Shown here piece by piece: positions 55,280 through 64,000 of a DNA stretch of 64,000 bases (the first letter of the stretch is position 1; the number at the start of each line of letters is the position of its first letter). The position numbers were made by a program, and so were the translations under genes. The stretch is from Streptomyces pactum. GTDB taxonomy: Bacteria; Actinomycetota; Actinomycetes; Streptomycetales; Streptomycetaceae. The notes under the pieces are model-generated. The model was not told the DNA's origin, did not search any database, and saw only the letters and a program-made list of their open reading frames with translations. The DNA is taken from assembly GCF_002005225.1 (NCBI RefSeq), contig NZ_CP019724.1, forward strand, positions 6,893,001 to 6,957,000. Direction: 5' to 3'.

Positions 55280-56032
55280 ATGTCCGGCCACTCTAAATGG
55301 GCCACGACGAAGCACAAGAAGGCCGTCATCGACGCCAAGCGCGGCAAGCTCTTCGCGAAGCTGATCAAGAACATCGAGGTCGCGGCCCGCATGGGCGGCG
55401 TCGACATCGAGGGCAACCCGACGCTGTACGACGCCATCCAGAAGGCGAAGAAGCAGTCGGTCCCGAACAAGAACATCGACTCCGCGGTCAAGCGGGGCGG
55501 TGGCCTCGAGGCCGGCGGCGCCGACTACGAGACGATCATGTACGAGGGTTACGGCCCGAACGGTGTCGCGGTCCTCATCGAGTGCCTCACCGACAACCGC
55601 AACCGCGCCGCCTCCGACGTCCGTGTCGCCATGACCCGCAACGGCGGCTCCATGGCCGACCCGGGCTCGGTGTCGTACCTGTTCAACCGCAAGGGCGTCG
55701 TGATCGTGCCCAAGGGCGAGCTGGGCGAGGACGACGTCCTGGCCGCCGTCCTGGACGCGGGCGCCGAGGAGGTCAACGACCTCGGCGAGAACTTCGAGGT
55801 CCTCAGCGAGGCCACCGACCTGGTCGCGGTCCGCACCGCCCTCCAGGACGCCGGCATCGACTACGAGTCCGCCGACGCGAACTTCGTCCCGACCATGCAG
55901 GTCGAGCTGGACGAGGAGGGCGCCCGGAAGATCTTCAAGCTGATCGACGCCCTCGAGGACAGCGACGACGTGCAGAACGTCTTCGCCAACTTCGACGTGA
56001 GCGACGAGGTCATGGAGAAGGTCGACGCGTAG
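55280..56032 (+). CDS. yebC: YebC/PmpR-family probable transcriptional regulator
   Basis: 250 residues. Begins [20 protein letters not shown], the invariant YebC start, and continues [33 protein letters not shown] and [13 protein letters not shown]. Proteins of this family bind DNA as regulators and some act on stalled ribosomes; target unknown here. AGGAGA-type site before the ATG. A long hairpin after it separates it from ruvC. Confidence 0.96.
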   Translation: MSGHSKWATTKHKKAVIDAKRGKLFAKLIKNIEVAARMGGVDIEGNPTLYDAIQKAKKQSVPNKNIDSAVKRGGGLEAGGADYETIMYEGYGPNGVAVLIECLTDNRNRAASDVRVAMTRNGGSMADPGSVSYLFNRKGVVIVPKGELGEDDVLAAVLDAGAEEVNDLGENFEVLSEATDLVAVRTALQDAGIDYESADANFVPTMQVELDEEGARKIFKLIDALEDSDDVQNVFANFDVSDEVMEKVDA

Positions 56033-56053
56033 CGCCGCCGCGCGCGACGATCC

Positions 56054-56088
56054 CGGCGGGCCGGAGGGACACGTCCCCCGGTCCGCCG
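56054..56088 (+). terminator. Terminator between yebC and ruvC
   Basis: CGGCGGGCCGG pairs (one G-T wobble) with CCGGTCCGCCG, and GGGAC with GTCCC inside, an almost continuous 16-bp stem ending four bases before the ruvC promoter. Confidence 0.75.
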
Positions 56089-56091
56089 TCG

Positions 56092-56114
56092 TTGTCGGTG
56101 GCACCCGATAGCCT
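56092..56114 (+). promoter_or_regulatory. RecA-NDp (PafBC-type) DNA-damage promoter of ruvCAB
   Basis: TTGTCGGTG-N8-TAGCCT matches the actinobacterial RecA-NDp consensus TTGTCRGTG-N8-TAnnnT without mismatch. Such promoters are activated by PafBC after DNA damage independently of LexA. It lies 36 bases before the ruvC start. Confidence 0.75.
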
Positions 56115-56149
56115 GCACAAACAGGTGATCGATGTGAGGGGGCCGTGCG

Positions 56150-56725
56150 TTGCGCGTACTGGGGGTGGACCCGGGACTGACCCGTTGCGGGATCGGGGTC
56201 GTCGAAGGCGTCGCCGGCCGGCCGCTCACCATGATCGGCGTCGGTGTCGTCCGCACGTCCGCGGACGCCGATCTCGGCCACCGCCTGGTCGCCGTCGAGC
56301 AGGGCATCGAGCGGTGGCTGGACGAGCACCGGCCGGAGTACGTCGCCGTGGAGCGGGTCTTCAGCCAGCACAACGTCCGTACGGTCATGGGCACCGCCCA
56401 GGCCAGCGCCGTCGCCATCCTGTGCGCCTCCCGCCGCGGCATCCCCGTGGCCCTGCACACCCCCAGCGAGGTCAAGGCCGCCGTCACCGGCAGCGGACGC
56501 GCCGACAAGGCGCAGGTCGGTGCCATGGTCACCCGCCTGCTGCGGCTCGCCGCGCCCCCCAAGCCCGCCGATGCCGCCGACGCCCTCGCGCTCGCCATCT
56601 GCCACATCTGGCGCGCCCCCGCGCAGAACCGGCTCCAGCAGGCCGTGGCCCTGCACGCCTCGAAAGCGCCGAAGACCCCGAAGACCCCGGCATCCCCGCC
56701 CGCAACGAAAGGCCGTACGGCATGA
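56150..56725 (+). CDS. ruvC: Holliday junction resolvase RuvC
   Basis: 191 residues. Cuts Holliday junctions during recombination repair as a dimer. Catalytic acids: Asp in [14 protein letters not shown], Glu in [12 protein letters not shown], and the DxxDAxAxA-like [15 protein letters not shown] near residue 143. The start is a TTG at 56150 after GAGGGGG; no in-frame ATG or GTG gives a RuvC-like N-terminus. ATGA overlap with ruvA. A longer C-terminal tail (about 20 residues, Ala/Pro/Lys) is species-specific. Confidence 0.95.
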   Translation: MRVLGVDPGLTRCGIGVVEGVAGRPLTMIGVGVVRTSADADLGHRLVAVEQGIERWLDEHRPEYVAVERVFSQHNVRTVMGTAQASAVAILCASRRGIPVALHTPSEVKAAVTGSGRADKAQVGAMVTRLLRLAAPPKPADAADALALAICHIWRAPAQNRLQQAVALHASKAPKTPKTPASPPATKGRTA

Positions 56726-57327
56726 TCGCCTTCGTCAGCGGCACGGTCGCCGCCCTCGCCCCCGACACCGCGGTGGTCGAGGTCGGCGGCGTCGGCATGG
56801 CCGTCCAGTGCACGCCGAACACGCTGTCGACGCTCCGCCTCGGCAAGCCCGCCAAGCTCGCCACCTCCCTCGTCGTCCGTGAGGACTCCCTCACCCTGTA
56901 CGGCTTCGCCGACGCCGACGAGCGCCAGGTCTTCGAGCTGCTCCAGACGGCCAGCGGCGTCGGCCCGCGCCTGGCCCAGGCGATGCTCGCCGTGCACAGC
57001 CCCGACGCCCTGCGCAGAGCCGTATCCACCGGCGACGAGAAGGCGCTCACCGCCGTCCCCGGCATCGGCAAGAAGGGCGCGCAGAAGCTGCTCCTGGAAC
57101 TGAAGGACCGCCTCGGCGAGCCGATCGGGGCCCCCGCCGTCGGCGCGCCGGTCAGCACCGGCTGGCGCGACCAGCTCCACGCGGCCCTGATCGGCCTCGG
57201 GTACGCGACCCGCGAGGCCGACGAGGCCGTCTCCGCCGTGGCGCCCCAGGCGGAAGCCGCCCAGGGCACGCCCCAGGTGGGGCAACTGCTGAAGGCGGCC
57301 CTGCAGACCCTGAACCGCGCCCGTTGA
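56722..57327 (+). CDS. ruvA: Holliday junction branch-migration protein RuvA
   Basis: 201 residues. The N-terminal OB domain ([20 protein letters not shown]), two helix-hairpin-helix motifs ([16 protein letters not shown] and [19 protein letters not shown]) that hold the junction, and the C-terminal domain III ([19 protein letters not shown]) that activates RuvB. Overlaps the ruvC stop by four bases. Normal length. Confidence 0.96.
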   Translation: MIAFVSGTVAALAPDTAVVEVGGVGMAVQCTPNTLSTLRLGKPAKLATSLVVREDSLTLYGFADADERQVFELLQTASGVGPRLAQAMLAVHSPDALRRAVSTGDEKALTAVPGIGKKGAQKLLLELKDRLGEPIGAPAVGAPVSTGWRDQLHAALIGLGYATREADEAVSAVAPQAEAAQGTPQVGQLLKAALQTLNRAR

Positions 57328-57361
57328 ACCGCCATCCCCGACCCCTGAGGCACACACCGAC

Positions 57362-58435
57362 ATGAACTGGGACGACACGACCGACGCCGACGCCCCCGCC
57401 GAGCGGCTCGTCGGTGCGTCCGCCGACGGCGAGGACCAGGCCGTGGAGGCCGCCCTGCGCCCCAAGGACCTGGGCGAGTTCATCGGCCAGGAAAAGGTCC
57501 GCGAGCAGCTCGACCTCGTGCTGCGCGCCGCACGCGCGCGGGGGGCGACCGCCGACCACGTACTGCTCTCCGGCGCTCCCGGCCTCGGCAAGACCACCCT
57601 CTCGATGATCATCGCGGCCGAGATGGAAGCCCCCATCCGCATCACCTCCGGCCCCGCCATCCAGCACGCCGGCGACCTCGCGGCGATCCTCTCCTCCCTC
57701 CAGGAGGGCGAGGTCCTCTTCCTCGACGAGATCCACCGCATGTCGCGGCCCGCCGAGGAGATGCTCTACATGGCGATGGAGGACTTCCGCGTCGACGTCA
57801 TCGTCGGCAAGGGCCCGGGCGCCACCGCCATCCCCCTGGAACTGCCGCCCTTCACCCTGGTCGGCGCCACCACGCGCGCGGGACTGCTGCCGCCCCCGCT
57901 GCGCGACCGCTTCGGCTTCACCGCGCACATGGAGTTCTACGGACCGGCCGAACTGGAACGCGTCATCCACCGCTCGGCGGGCCTGCTCGACGTCGAGATC
58001 GACACCGCCGGCGCCGCCGAGATCGCCGGCCGCTCCCGCGGCACCCCCCGCATCGCCAACCGGCTGCTGCGCCGGGTCCGGGACTACGCGCAGGTCAAGG
58101 CCGACGGCCTGGTCACCCAGGAGATCGCCGCGGCCGCCCTCGCGGTCTACGAGGTCGACGCCCGCGGCCTGGACCGGCTGGACCGTGGCGTGCTGGAGGC
58201 CCTGCTCAAGCTGTTCGGCGGCGGTCCCGTCGGCCTGTCCACGCTCGCCGTCGCCGTGGGGGAGGAGCGTGAGACAGTGGAAGAGGTCGCCGAACCCTTC
58301 CTGGTAAGGGAGGGGCTGCTCGCCCGCACCCCGCGCGGACGCGTGGCGACCCCGGCCGCATGGGCGCATCTCGGCCTCACCCCGCCGCGTTCGCAAGGTT
58401 CCGGAAACGGACAACAGGACTTGTTCGGGGCGTGA
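57362..58435 (+). CDS. ruvB: Holliday junction branch-migration ATPase RuvB
   Basis: 357 residues. Hexameric AAA+ motor pulling DNA through the RuvA-bound junction. Walker [17 protein letters not shown], Walker [17 protein letters not shown], sensor 1 [11 protein letters not shown] and the arginine finger in PLRDRFGF, then the winged-helix domain ending [12 protein letters not shown]. The acidic N-terminus and the FGA end are typical. 34 bases after ruvA, so co-transcribed with it. Confidence 0.97.
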   Translation: MNWDDTTDADAPAERLVGASADGEDQAVEAALRPKDLGEFIGQEKVREQLDLVLRAARARGATADHVLLSGAPGLGKTTLSMIIAAEMEAPIRITSGPAIQHAGDLAAILSSLQEGEVLFLDEIHRMSRPAEEMLYMAMEDFRVDVIVGKGPGATAIPLELPPFTLVGATTRAGLLPPPLRDRFGFTAHMEFYGPAELERVIHRSAGLLDVEIDTAGAAEIAGRSRGTPRIANRLLRRVRDYAQVKADGLVTQEIAAAALAVYEVDARGLDRLDRGVLEALLKLFGGGPVGLSTLAVAVGEERETVEEVAEPFLVREGLLARTPRGRVATPAAWAHLGLTPPRSQGSGNGQQDLFGA

Positions 58436-58493
58436 CGGCACCGTCACGAAGAGGACATTCGCCGGAGCAGGAACCCCGGTGCCATGCTGAGCG

Positions 58494-58523
58494 TTGTTCC
58501 ATGCGCGCGGACTCGCTTAGACT
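58494..58523 (+). promoter_or_regulatory. Candidate promoter of yajC
   Basis: TTGTTC (58494-58499) and TAGACT (58518-58523) with an 18-base spacer, about 87 bases before the yajC GTG, in the 175-base gap after ruvB. Confidence 0.45.
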
Positions 58524-58610
58524 CCGCCGATGCCGCCCTTGTCGGCGGCGCACACACCCCCAACCATCAGGCCGCTCACCATCGCGGTCGTGTGAAGGAA
58601 GTACCGACCC

Positions 58611-59126
58611 GTGAGTCTCGTGACCCTCCTCCCGTTCATCGTGCTCATCGGGGCCATGTTCCTGATGACCCGGTCGGCGAAGAAGAAGCAGCAGCAGGCC
58701 GCCGACATGCGGAACCAGATGCAGCCCGGTTCCGGAGTCCGCACCATCGGGGGCATGTACGCCACGGTCAAGGAGGTCAGCGAGGACACGGTCCTCCTCG
58801 ACGCCGGTCCGGGCGTCGAGCTGCTCTTCGCCAAGAGCTCCATCGGTGCCGTCCTGACCGACGACGAGTACAACCGCATCGTCCACGGCATCGAGCACGA
58901 CCTGAAGTCCGACGCCGACGTCGTCCCGGACGACGCCTCCTCCCTCACCGAGACCGACGCCTCCGCCGACGACGCTGCCGCCGCCTCCGACGGCAAGTCC
59001 GTCGACCTCGGCAAGAAGGACGCGACCGACGAGCCGGCCGACGAGCCGACCGCCGGGGCCGCGTCCGCCGAGGCGAAGACGGACGAGCAGCCCAAGAAGT
59101 CCGACGGCGGTTCCGAGGCGAAGTAG
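58611..59126 (+). CDS. yajC: Preprotein translocase accessory subunit YajC
   Basis: 171 residues. Single N-terminal membrane helix (LVTLLPFIVLIGAMFLMTRS) followed by KKKQQQAADMRNQMQPG, the YajC signature MRPQ/KKKQ...G(D/S)xV(R/V)TIGG with GSGVRTIGGMYATVKEV. It binds SecDF and the SecYEG translocon. The acidic, Ala-rich C-terminal half (from about residue 100) is an actinobacterial extension. The GTG at 58611 is six codons before the helix. Confidence 0.93.
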   Translation: MSLVTLLPFIVLIGAMFLMTRSAKKKQQQAADMRNQMQPGSGVRTIGGMYATVKEVSEDTVLLDAGPGVELLFAKSSIGAVLTDDEYNRIVHGIEHDLKSDADVVPDDASSLTETDASADDAAAASDGKSVDLGKKDATDEPADEPTAGAASAEAKTDEQPKKSDGGSEAK

Positions 59127-59135
59127 CCGTGCTCC

Positions 59136-59166
59136 GGGGTGCGCGGGTCGTTCCCGCGCGCCCCGT
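59136..59166 (+). terminator. Hairpin between yajC and secD
   Basis: CGGGGTGCGCGGG pairs (one wobble) with CCCGCGCGCCCCG around TCGTT, ten bases after the yajC stop; it may attenuate or end yajC transcripts. Confidence 0.6.
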
Positions 59167-59258
59167 GTGATGCGCGGCTCGCACGGATCCGGACACCATG
59201 TGATGGCCGCCGGTGACGCCTACCCGGCGCGAAGCGGCCCGAGAGGGAGTACGCAAAG

Positions 59259-61037
59259 GTGGTAGCACCTAAAAAGGGAAAGAATGCGAGCGCTCAGAGT
59301 AAGCCCGGGCGCTCGCTGGCCCTGATTCTGATCGCCATCGTGGCGCTCACCGGAGGCATGTTCGCCTCCGGACACACGACTCCGCGTCTCGGGATCGACC
59401 TGGCCGGCGGCACGAGCATCACGCTCCGGGCGGTTCCGGAGGCCGGCCAGGAGTCGGCGATCAACAAGACCAACATGGACACGGCCGTCGAGATCATGGA
59501 GCGCCGTGTCAACGGCCTCGGTGTGCAGGAGGCCGAGGTCCAGACCCAGGGCGACCGGAACATCATCGTCAACATCCCCAAGGGGACGGACTCCAAGGAA
59601 GCCCGGGAGCAGGTCGGCACCACCGCGAAGCTCTACTTCCGCCCGGTCCTCGCCACCGAGCTCTCCGGTGCCGCCGCGACGGGCAGCCCCTCGCCGAGCG
59701 CCACCGGCGGCGCCTCGGACAAGGCGACCGACAAGGCGACGGACAAGGCCACCGACGGGGACGAGGCGAGCAGCTCGCCGTCCGGCTCCCCGTCGGCGAG
59801 CGCCACCACCCAGGGCCGTGCCGCCACCGACGCCCTGAAGGCCGACCCCAGCCCGTCCGCCACCGCCTCCGACGGCGCCTCCCCGTCCCCGAGCGCCAGT
59901 GCTGGCGGCGACGACGCCGCCGCCAAGCTCCAGGCCCAGTACGCCGCGCTCGACTGCACCGTCGAGGCCGACCGCGCCAAGGCCGGCGACGGCGCCAAGC
60001 CGGGCGACTCCATGGTGGCCTGCGGCCAGAACTCGCAGGGTCAGTGGCAGAAGTACATCCTCGGCCCGGCCGCGGTCGACGGCACGGACGTCGACAAGGC
60101 CGAGGCGGTCTTCAACACCCAGACCGCGGCCGGCTGGACCGTCACGATGAAGTTCACGGACGACGGCGCCAAGAAGTTCGCCGACATCACCGGCAAGCTG
60201 GCGCAGAACCAGTCCCCGCAGAACCAGTTCGCCATCGTCCTGGACAACGAGGTCGTCTCCGACCCCTACGTCAGCCAGGCACTGACCGGCGGCAGCGCGG
60301 AGATCTCCGGCAGCTTCACGCAGGAGGAGGCCCAGGGCCTCGCCAACATGCTGTCCTACGGCGCTCTGCCGCTGACCTTCAAGGAGGACAGCGTCACCAC
60401 CGTCACCGCCGCGCTCGGTGGTGACCAGCTCCGGGCCGGTCTGATCGCCGGTGCGATCGGCCTCGCCCTGGTCGTCCTCTACCTGCTGTTCTACTACCGC
60501 GGGCTGTCGTTCATCGCCGTGGCCTCGCTGCTGGTCTCCGCCGCCCTCACGTACGTGATCATGTCGCTGCTGGGCCCGGCCATCGGCTTCGCCCTGAACC
60601 TGCCGGCCGTCTGCGGCGCCATCGTCGCCATCGGTATCACGGCGGACTCGTTCATCGTGTACTTCGAACGCGTCCGCGACGAGATCCGCGAAGGCCGCTC
60701 GCTGCGCCCCGCGGTCGAACGCGGCTGGCCGCGCGCCCGGCGCACCATCCTGGTCTCCGACTTCGTGTCGTTCCTCGCCGCCGCGGTGCTCTTCGTCGTC
60801 ACCGTCGGCAAGGTCCAGGGCTTCGCGTTCACCCTGGGACTGACCACGCTGCTCGACGTGGTGGTGGTGTTCCTCTTCACCAAGCCGCTGCTGACGCTGA
60901 TGGCCCGCCGGAAGTTCTTCGCGAACGGGCACAAGTGGTCCGGCCTCGACCCGAAGAGCCTGGGCGCCAAGCCGCCGCTGCGCCGCACGCGCCGTCCCGC
61001 CCGTCCCGCCGGCCATGTCGACCCGAAGGAGGCGTGA
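59259..61037 (+). CDS. secD: Protein translocase subunit SecD
   Basis: 592 residues. Proton-driven accessory subunit of Sec export. First membrane helix SLALILIAIVALTGGMFASG, then the D1-like TPRLGIDLAGGTSITLRAV signature, periplasmic P1 domain, and five C-terminal helices including GLIAGAIGLALVVLYLLFYY and ITADSFIVYFERVRDE. Between about residues 135 and 220 the P1 domain carries a Ser/Pro/Ala/Thr/Asp-rich low-complexity insertion with TDKATDKATDK repeats. GAGGGAG precedes the GTG. secF starts two bases after the stop. Confidence 0.95.
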   Translation: MVAPKKGKNASAQSKPGRSLALILIAIVALTGGMFASGHTTPRLGIDLAGGTSITLRAVPEAGQESAINKTNMDTAVEIMERRVNGLGVQEAEVQTQGDRNIIVNIPKGTDSKEAREQVGTTAKLYFRPVLATELSGAAATGSPSPSATGGASDKATDKATDKATDGDEASSSPSGSPSASATTQGRAATDALKADPSPSATASDGASPSPSASAGGDDAAAKLQAQYAALDCTVEADRAKAGDGAKPGDSMVACGQNSQGQWQKYILGPAAVDGTDVDKAEAVFNTQTAAGWTVTMKFTDDGAKKFADITGKLAQNQSPQNQFAIVLDNEVVSDPYVSQALTGGSAEISGSFTQEEAQGLANMLSYGALPLTFKEDSVTTVTAALGGDQLRAGLIAGAIGLALVVLYLLFYYRGLSFIAVASLLVSAALTYVIMSLLGPAIGFALNLPAVCGAIVAIGITADSFIVYFERVRDEIREGRSLRPAVERGWPRARRTILVSDFVSFLAAAVLFVVTVGKVQGFAFTLGLTTLLDVVVVFLFTKPLLTLMARRKFFANGHKWSGLDPKSLGAKPPLRRTRRPARPAGHVDPKEA

Positions 61038-61038
61038 G

Positions 61039-62169
61039 ATGGGAAAGCTCGGCAACCTCGGCGCCCGACTGCACCATGGTGAGATCGGTTACGACTTCGT
61101 CAAGAACCGCAAGCTCTGGTACGGCATCTCCATCCTGATCACCATCACGGCCATCGTCGGCCTGGCGGTGCGCGGTCTGCACATGGGCATCGAGTTCCAG
61201 GGCGGCGCGGTCTTCACCACCCCCAAGAACATGAGCGCCTCGGTGGCTCAGGCGGAGGACTACGCGGAAGAGGCCTCCGGCCACGAAGCGATCGTCCAGA
61301 AGCTGGGCGACGGCAGCCTGCGCATCCAGATCGGCGGCACCGACACCGCGCAGTCGGACCGGATCAAGGAAGATCTCGCCGACGATCTGAACGTGGACGC
61401 CGAGAAGATCAACGCCGACCTGGTCGGCCCCAGTTGGGGTGACCAGATCGCGAACAAGGCCTGGCAGGGCCTCGGGATCTTCATGGTGCTGGTGGTGATC
61501 TATCTGGCGATCGCGTTCGAGTGGCGCATGGCACTCGCCGCCTTCGTCGCGCTGATCCACGACATCACCATCACGGTCGGCATCTACGCCCTCGTCGGTT
61601 TCGAGGTCACTCCCGGCACGGTGATCGGTCTGCTCACGATCCTCGGTTACTCGCTGTACGACACGGTCGTCGTCTTCGACAGCCTCAAGGAACAGACGAG
61701 AGACATCACCAAGCAGACCCGCTGGACCTACGGCGAGATCGCCAACCGTTCGATCAACAGCACCCTGGTCCGCTCCATCAACACCACGGTGGTCGCCCTG
61801 CTGCCGGTGGCCGGTCTGCTCTTCATCGGCGGCGGTGTCCTCGGCGCCGGCATGCTCAACGACATCTCGCTGTCGCTGTTCGTCGGTCTCGCCGCGGGCG
61901 CGTACTCGTCGATCTTCATCGCCACGCCGCTCGTCGCCGACCTCAAGGAGGCCGAGCCGGAGATGAAGGCGCTGAAGAAGCGCGTCCTCGCCAAGCGCGC
62001 CCAGGCCGCGGCCAAGGGCGAGCCGGCGGAGAACGCCGTCGACGAGGAGCGGTACGCCGACGACGAGGACGACGAGGCCGAGGACGCGGCGCCCGCGGTG
62101 GTCGGCCCCCGCAGCCGGCCCGCGTCCCGCAACAGGGGCCGCGGCCGACCCTCGGGGAAGCGCCGATGA
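61039..62169 (+). CDS. secF: Protein translocase subunit SecF
   Basis: 376 residues. Partner of SecD. N-terminal helix ILITITAIVGLAVRGLHMGI, then GIEFQGGAVFTT (SecF signature), periplasmic domain, and C-terminal helices with FEWRMALAAFVALIHDITIT, VIGLLTILGYSLYDTVVVFD and NRSINSTLVRSINTTVVALL. The ATG at 61039 follows GGAGGCG of the secD end. A charged tail (AEDAAP... to GRGRPSGKRR) of about 70 residues is cytoplasmic. ATGA overlap with apt. Confidence 0.95.
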   Translation: MGKLGNLGARLHHGEIGYDFVKNRKLWYGISILITITAIVGLAVRGLHMGIEFQGGAVFTTPKNMSASVAQAEDYAEEASGHEAIVQKLGDGSLRIQIGGTDTAQSDRIKEDLADDLNVDAEKINADLVGPSWGDQIANKAWQGLGIFMVLVVIYLAIAFEWRMALAAFVALIHDITITVGIYALVGFEVTPGTVIGLLTILGYSLYDTVVVFDSLKEQTRDITKQTRWTYGEIANRSINSTLVRSINTTVVALLPVAGLLFIGGGVLGAGMLNDISLSLFVGLAAGAYSSIFIATPLVADLKEAEPEMKALKKRVLAKRAQAAAKGEPAENAVDEERYADDEDDEAEDAAPAVVGPRSRPASRNRGRGRPSGKRR

Positions 62170-62714
62170 CCGAGACGACCGACATCACGGAGCTGCTGCT
62201 CAGCCGCATCCGGGATGTGGCCGACTACCCGGAGCCGGGCGTGGTGTTCAAGGACATCACCCCGCTCCTGGCCGACCCGGCCGCGTTCACCGCCCTGACC
62301 GGCGCGCTCGCCGAGGTCGCCGAGCACACCGGCGCCACCAAGGTCGTCGGTCTGGAGGCCCGCGGCTTCATCCTCGGCGCCCCGGTGGCCCTGAGCGCCG
62401 GCCTCGGCTTCATCCCCGTGCGCAAGGCGGGCAAGCTCCCCGGAGCCACCCTCAGCCAGGCGTACGACCTGGAGTACGGCTCGGCCGAGATCGAGGTGCA
62501 CGCCGAGGACCTCACCGCCGGGGACCGCGTGCTGGTCGTCGACGACGTCCTGGCCACGGGCGGCACCGCCGAGGCCTCGCTGGAGCTCATCAGGCGGGCC
62601 GGCGCGCAGGTGGCCGGCCTCGCCGTCCTGATGGAGCTGGGCTTCCTCGGCGGGCGGGCCCGTCTGGAGCCGGCCCTGGCCGGGGCACCGCTGCGGGCGC
62701 TGCTCACGGTCTGA
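62166..62714 (+). CDS. apt: Adenine phosphoribosyltransferase
   Basis: 182 residues. Salvages adenine with PRPP to AMP. PRPP motif RVLVVDDVLATGGTAEASL, the flexible-loop/base site VVGLEARGFILGAPVA and the start IRDVADYPEPGVVFKDITPL are typical Apt. The four-base overlap with secF and position before relA match the conserved actinobacterial order. Length normal. Confidence 0.95.
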   Translation: MTETTDITELLLSRIRDVADYPEPGVVFKDITPLLADPAAFTALTGALAEVAEHTGATKVVGLEARGFILGAPVALSAGLGFIPVRKAGKLPGATLSQAYDLEYGSAEIEVHAEDLTAGDRVLVVDDVLATGGTAEASLELIRRAGAQVAGLAVLMELGFLGGRARLEPALAGAPLRALLTV

Positions 62715-62733
62715 CGGCTCTCGTCGCACAGCG

Positions 62734-62766
62734 GAGGCGGGCCCGGAGGAATCCGGCGCCCGCCTC
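62734..62766 (+). terminator. Terminator after apt
   Basis: GAGGCGGGC (62734-62742) pairs with GCCCGCCTC (62758-62766), with CCGG/CCGG inside; between apt and relA. Confidence 0.65.
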
Positions 62767-62886
62767 AGGCGTATCCCGGGTTGACGGCCCTCACAGTGGC
62801 CGGAAGGCAATCCCCGGGTGCAGGATCGCTACCATGGGGTTTCCGGAGCCTGACCGGGGGACCCGGATCGCGCACGAGGAGTCCTC

Positions 62887-64000
62887 TTGCCAGACGAGGC
62901 CCAGCCACTGACCGCCGCAAAGCCCGAGTCCGCCTCGGCGCCCGCGGCGAAGCCCGCGCCCAGTTCGCCGCAGGCGAAGAACGACACCCGCGGGCCGATT
63001 CAGCACGCCCCGTCCGCGCCCGTCGACAAGCCGGCCGACCAGCAGCCGCTTCCCAAGCCCATCCCGCCCGAGCGCGACCGGAACGCGCCCGTGGTCCGCA
63101 CGCCGTCCGGACAGCCCGCGCGCTCCGGCTCCTCCAACCGCGTCCGCGCCCGCCTCGCCCGCCTCGGCGTGCAGCGCGCGAACCCGTACAACCCGGTCCT
63201 GGAGCCGCTGCTGCGGATAGTCCGCAGCAACGACCCCAAGATCGAGACGGCCACCCTGCGCCAGATCGAACGCGCCTACCAGGTCGCCGAACGCTGGCAC
63301 CGCGGGCAGAAGCGCAAGAGCGGCGACCCGTACATCACGCATCCGCTCGCCGTCACCACCATCCTCGCCGAGCTGGGCATGGACCCGGCCACGCTGATGG
63401 CCGGCCTGCTGCACGACACCGTCGAGGACACCGAGTACGGCCTGGAGGACCTGCGCCGCGACTTCGGCGACGTGGTCACCCTCCTCGTCGACGGCGTCAC
63501 CAAGCTCGACAAGGTCAAGTTCGGCGAGGCCGCCCAGGCCGAGACCGTGCGCAAGATGGTCGTCGCCATGGCCAAGGACCCCCGAGTCCTGGTCATCAAG
63601 CTCGCCGACCGCCTGCACAACATGCGCACCATGCGCTACCTCAAGCGCGAGAAGCAGGAGAAGAAGGCGCGCGAGACCCTGGAGATCTACGCGCCGCTCG
63701 CCCACCGGCTGGGCATGAACACCATCAAGTGGGAGCTGGAGGACCTCGCCTTCGCGATCCTCTACCCCAAGATGTACGACGAGATCGTCCGCCTGGTCGC
63801 CGAGCGCGCACCCAAGCGCGACGAGTACCTCGCGATCGTGACCGACGAGGTCCAACAGGACCTGCGCGCCGCCCGCATCAAGGCGACCGTCACCGGCCGC
63901 CCGAAGCACTACTACAGCGTCTACCAGAAGATGATCGTCCGCGGCCGCGACTTCGCGGAGATCTACGACCTGGTGGGCATCCGCGTCCTCGTGGACACCG
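62887..64000 (+). CDS. relA: (p)ppGpp synthetase/hydrolase RelA (RSH), 5' part
   Basis: Open to the window end (371 codons seen). The start is a TTG at 62887 with GAGGAG five bases upstream; the first ~85 residues are Pro/Ala-rich and disordered. The HD hydrolase domain has its metal sites intact: ITHPLAV (His152), [12 protein letters not shown] (H176-D177, E-D), and [14 protein letters not shown]. The synthetase domain begins [20 protein letters not shown] and reads on to [13 protein letters not shown] at the edge. It makes and degrades (p)ppGpp for the stringent response, morphology and antibiotic control. The TGS and ACT domains would lie beyond 64000. Confidence 0.96.
   Translation, partial: MPDEAQPLTAAKPESASAPAAKPAPSSPQAKNDTRGPIQHAPSAPVDKPADQQPLPKPIPPERDRNAPVVRTPSGQPARSGSSNRVRARLARLGVQRANPYNPVLEPLLRIVRSNDPKIETATLRQIERAYQVAERWHRGQKRKSGDPYITHPLAVTTILAELGMDPATLMAGLLHDTVEDTEYGLEDLRRDFGDVVTLLVDGVTKLDKVKFGEAAQAETVRKMVVAMAKDPRVLVIKLADRLHNMRTMRYLKREKQEKKARETLEIYAPLAHRLGMNTIKWELEDLAFAILYPKMYDEIVRLVAERAPKRDEYLAIVTDEVQQDLRAARIKATVTGRPKHYYSVYQKMIVRGRDFAEIYDLVGIRVLVDT

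Overview
The window is chromosomal DNA of a Streptomyces or a very close relative. The evidence is very high G+C with G/C at nearly every third codon position, frequent GTG/TTG starts, ATGA/GTGA start-stop overlaps, a recognisable SsgB sporulation regulator, and the thrS-HIT-pgsA-patA-pimA-...-pdxST-yebC-ruvCAB-yajC-secDF-apt-relA order that is conserved in actinobacteria. From memory (not computed) the whole stretch is collinear with the S. coelicolor core region running down to relA. No phage, insertion sequence, integrase or cas gene was seen.

Layout. 1-8.4 kb: end of an aldo/keto reductase, a TetR regulator coupled to a 14-TM efflux pump, a PlsC acyltransferase, a Tat-exported glycerophosphodiesterase, a small sigma factor, an acetyltransferase, two small membrane proteins and a HAD phosphatase. 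8.4-11.6 kb: the D-methionine ABC importer metN-metI-metQ, preceded by a short Cys/Met-rich leader ORF. 11.7-20.2 kb: acetyltransferase, then corrin/siroheme genes: cobL, a giant bluB-cobT fusion with a ~745-residue low-complexity N-terminus, a CysG-like cobA, and a TrmH-type RNA methyltransferase. 20.6-24.7 kb: a Ser/Thr kinase, a 60-aa membrane protein, an APH-like kinase carrying a 15-copy 24-bp repeat, and a zinc-ribbon protein. 24.8-25.3 kb: a five-gene tRNA operon (Gly-Cys-Val-Val-Val). 25.4-32 kb: pabB-pabC, acetyltransferase, DsbA-like protein, small membrane proteins, a CGNR zinc-finger regulator, ssgB and a PGPGW-type membrane protein.

32-40 kb: two identical tRNA-Val(CAC) genes bracket a carbohydrate locus (Tat lipoprotein binding protein, two permeases, a YesL-like DUF624 protein and a 911-aa Tat-exported rhamnogalacturonan-exolyase-like enzyme), with a good promoter and LacI-type operator half-sites before the first gene. 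This resembles the B. subtilis lpl-yetA arrangement and suggests pectin (rhamnogalacturonan) use. 40-43 kb: DEDDh exonuclease, and an overlapping pair made of a DUF4365 (PD-(D/E)XK-like) protein and a 423-aa unknown. 43-64 kb: core housekeeping, namely thrS, HIT, a 553-aa membrane protein and an EF-G paralogue on the minus strand, phosphatidylinositol-mannoside synthesis (pgsA-patA-pimA), pdxS-pdxT (PLP), yebC, ruvCAB behind a RecA-NDp (PafBC-type) promoter, yajC-secD-secF, apt and the start of relA.

The observations most worth following are the Cys/Met leader ORF before metN, the minisatellite inside the APH-like kinase, the bluB-cobT fusion, the tRNA-bracketed rhamnogalacturonan locus, the DUF4365 pair, and an unusual density of short tandem-repeat expansions in the 20-33 kb part. 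All assignments are by reading motifs; no database search was run.
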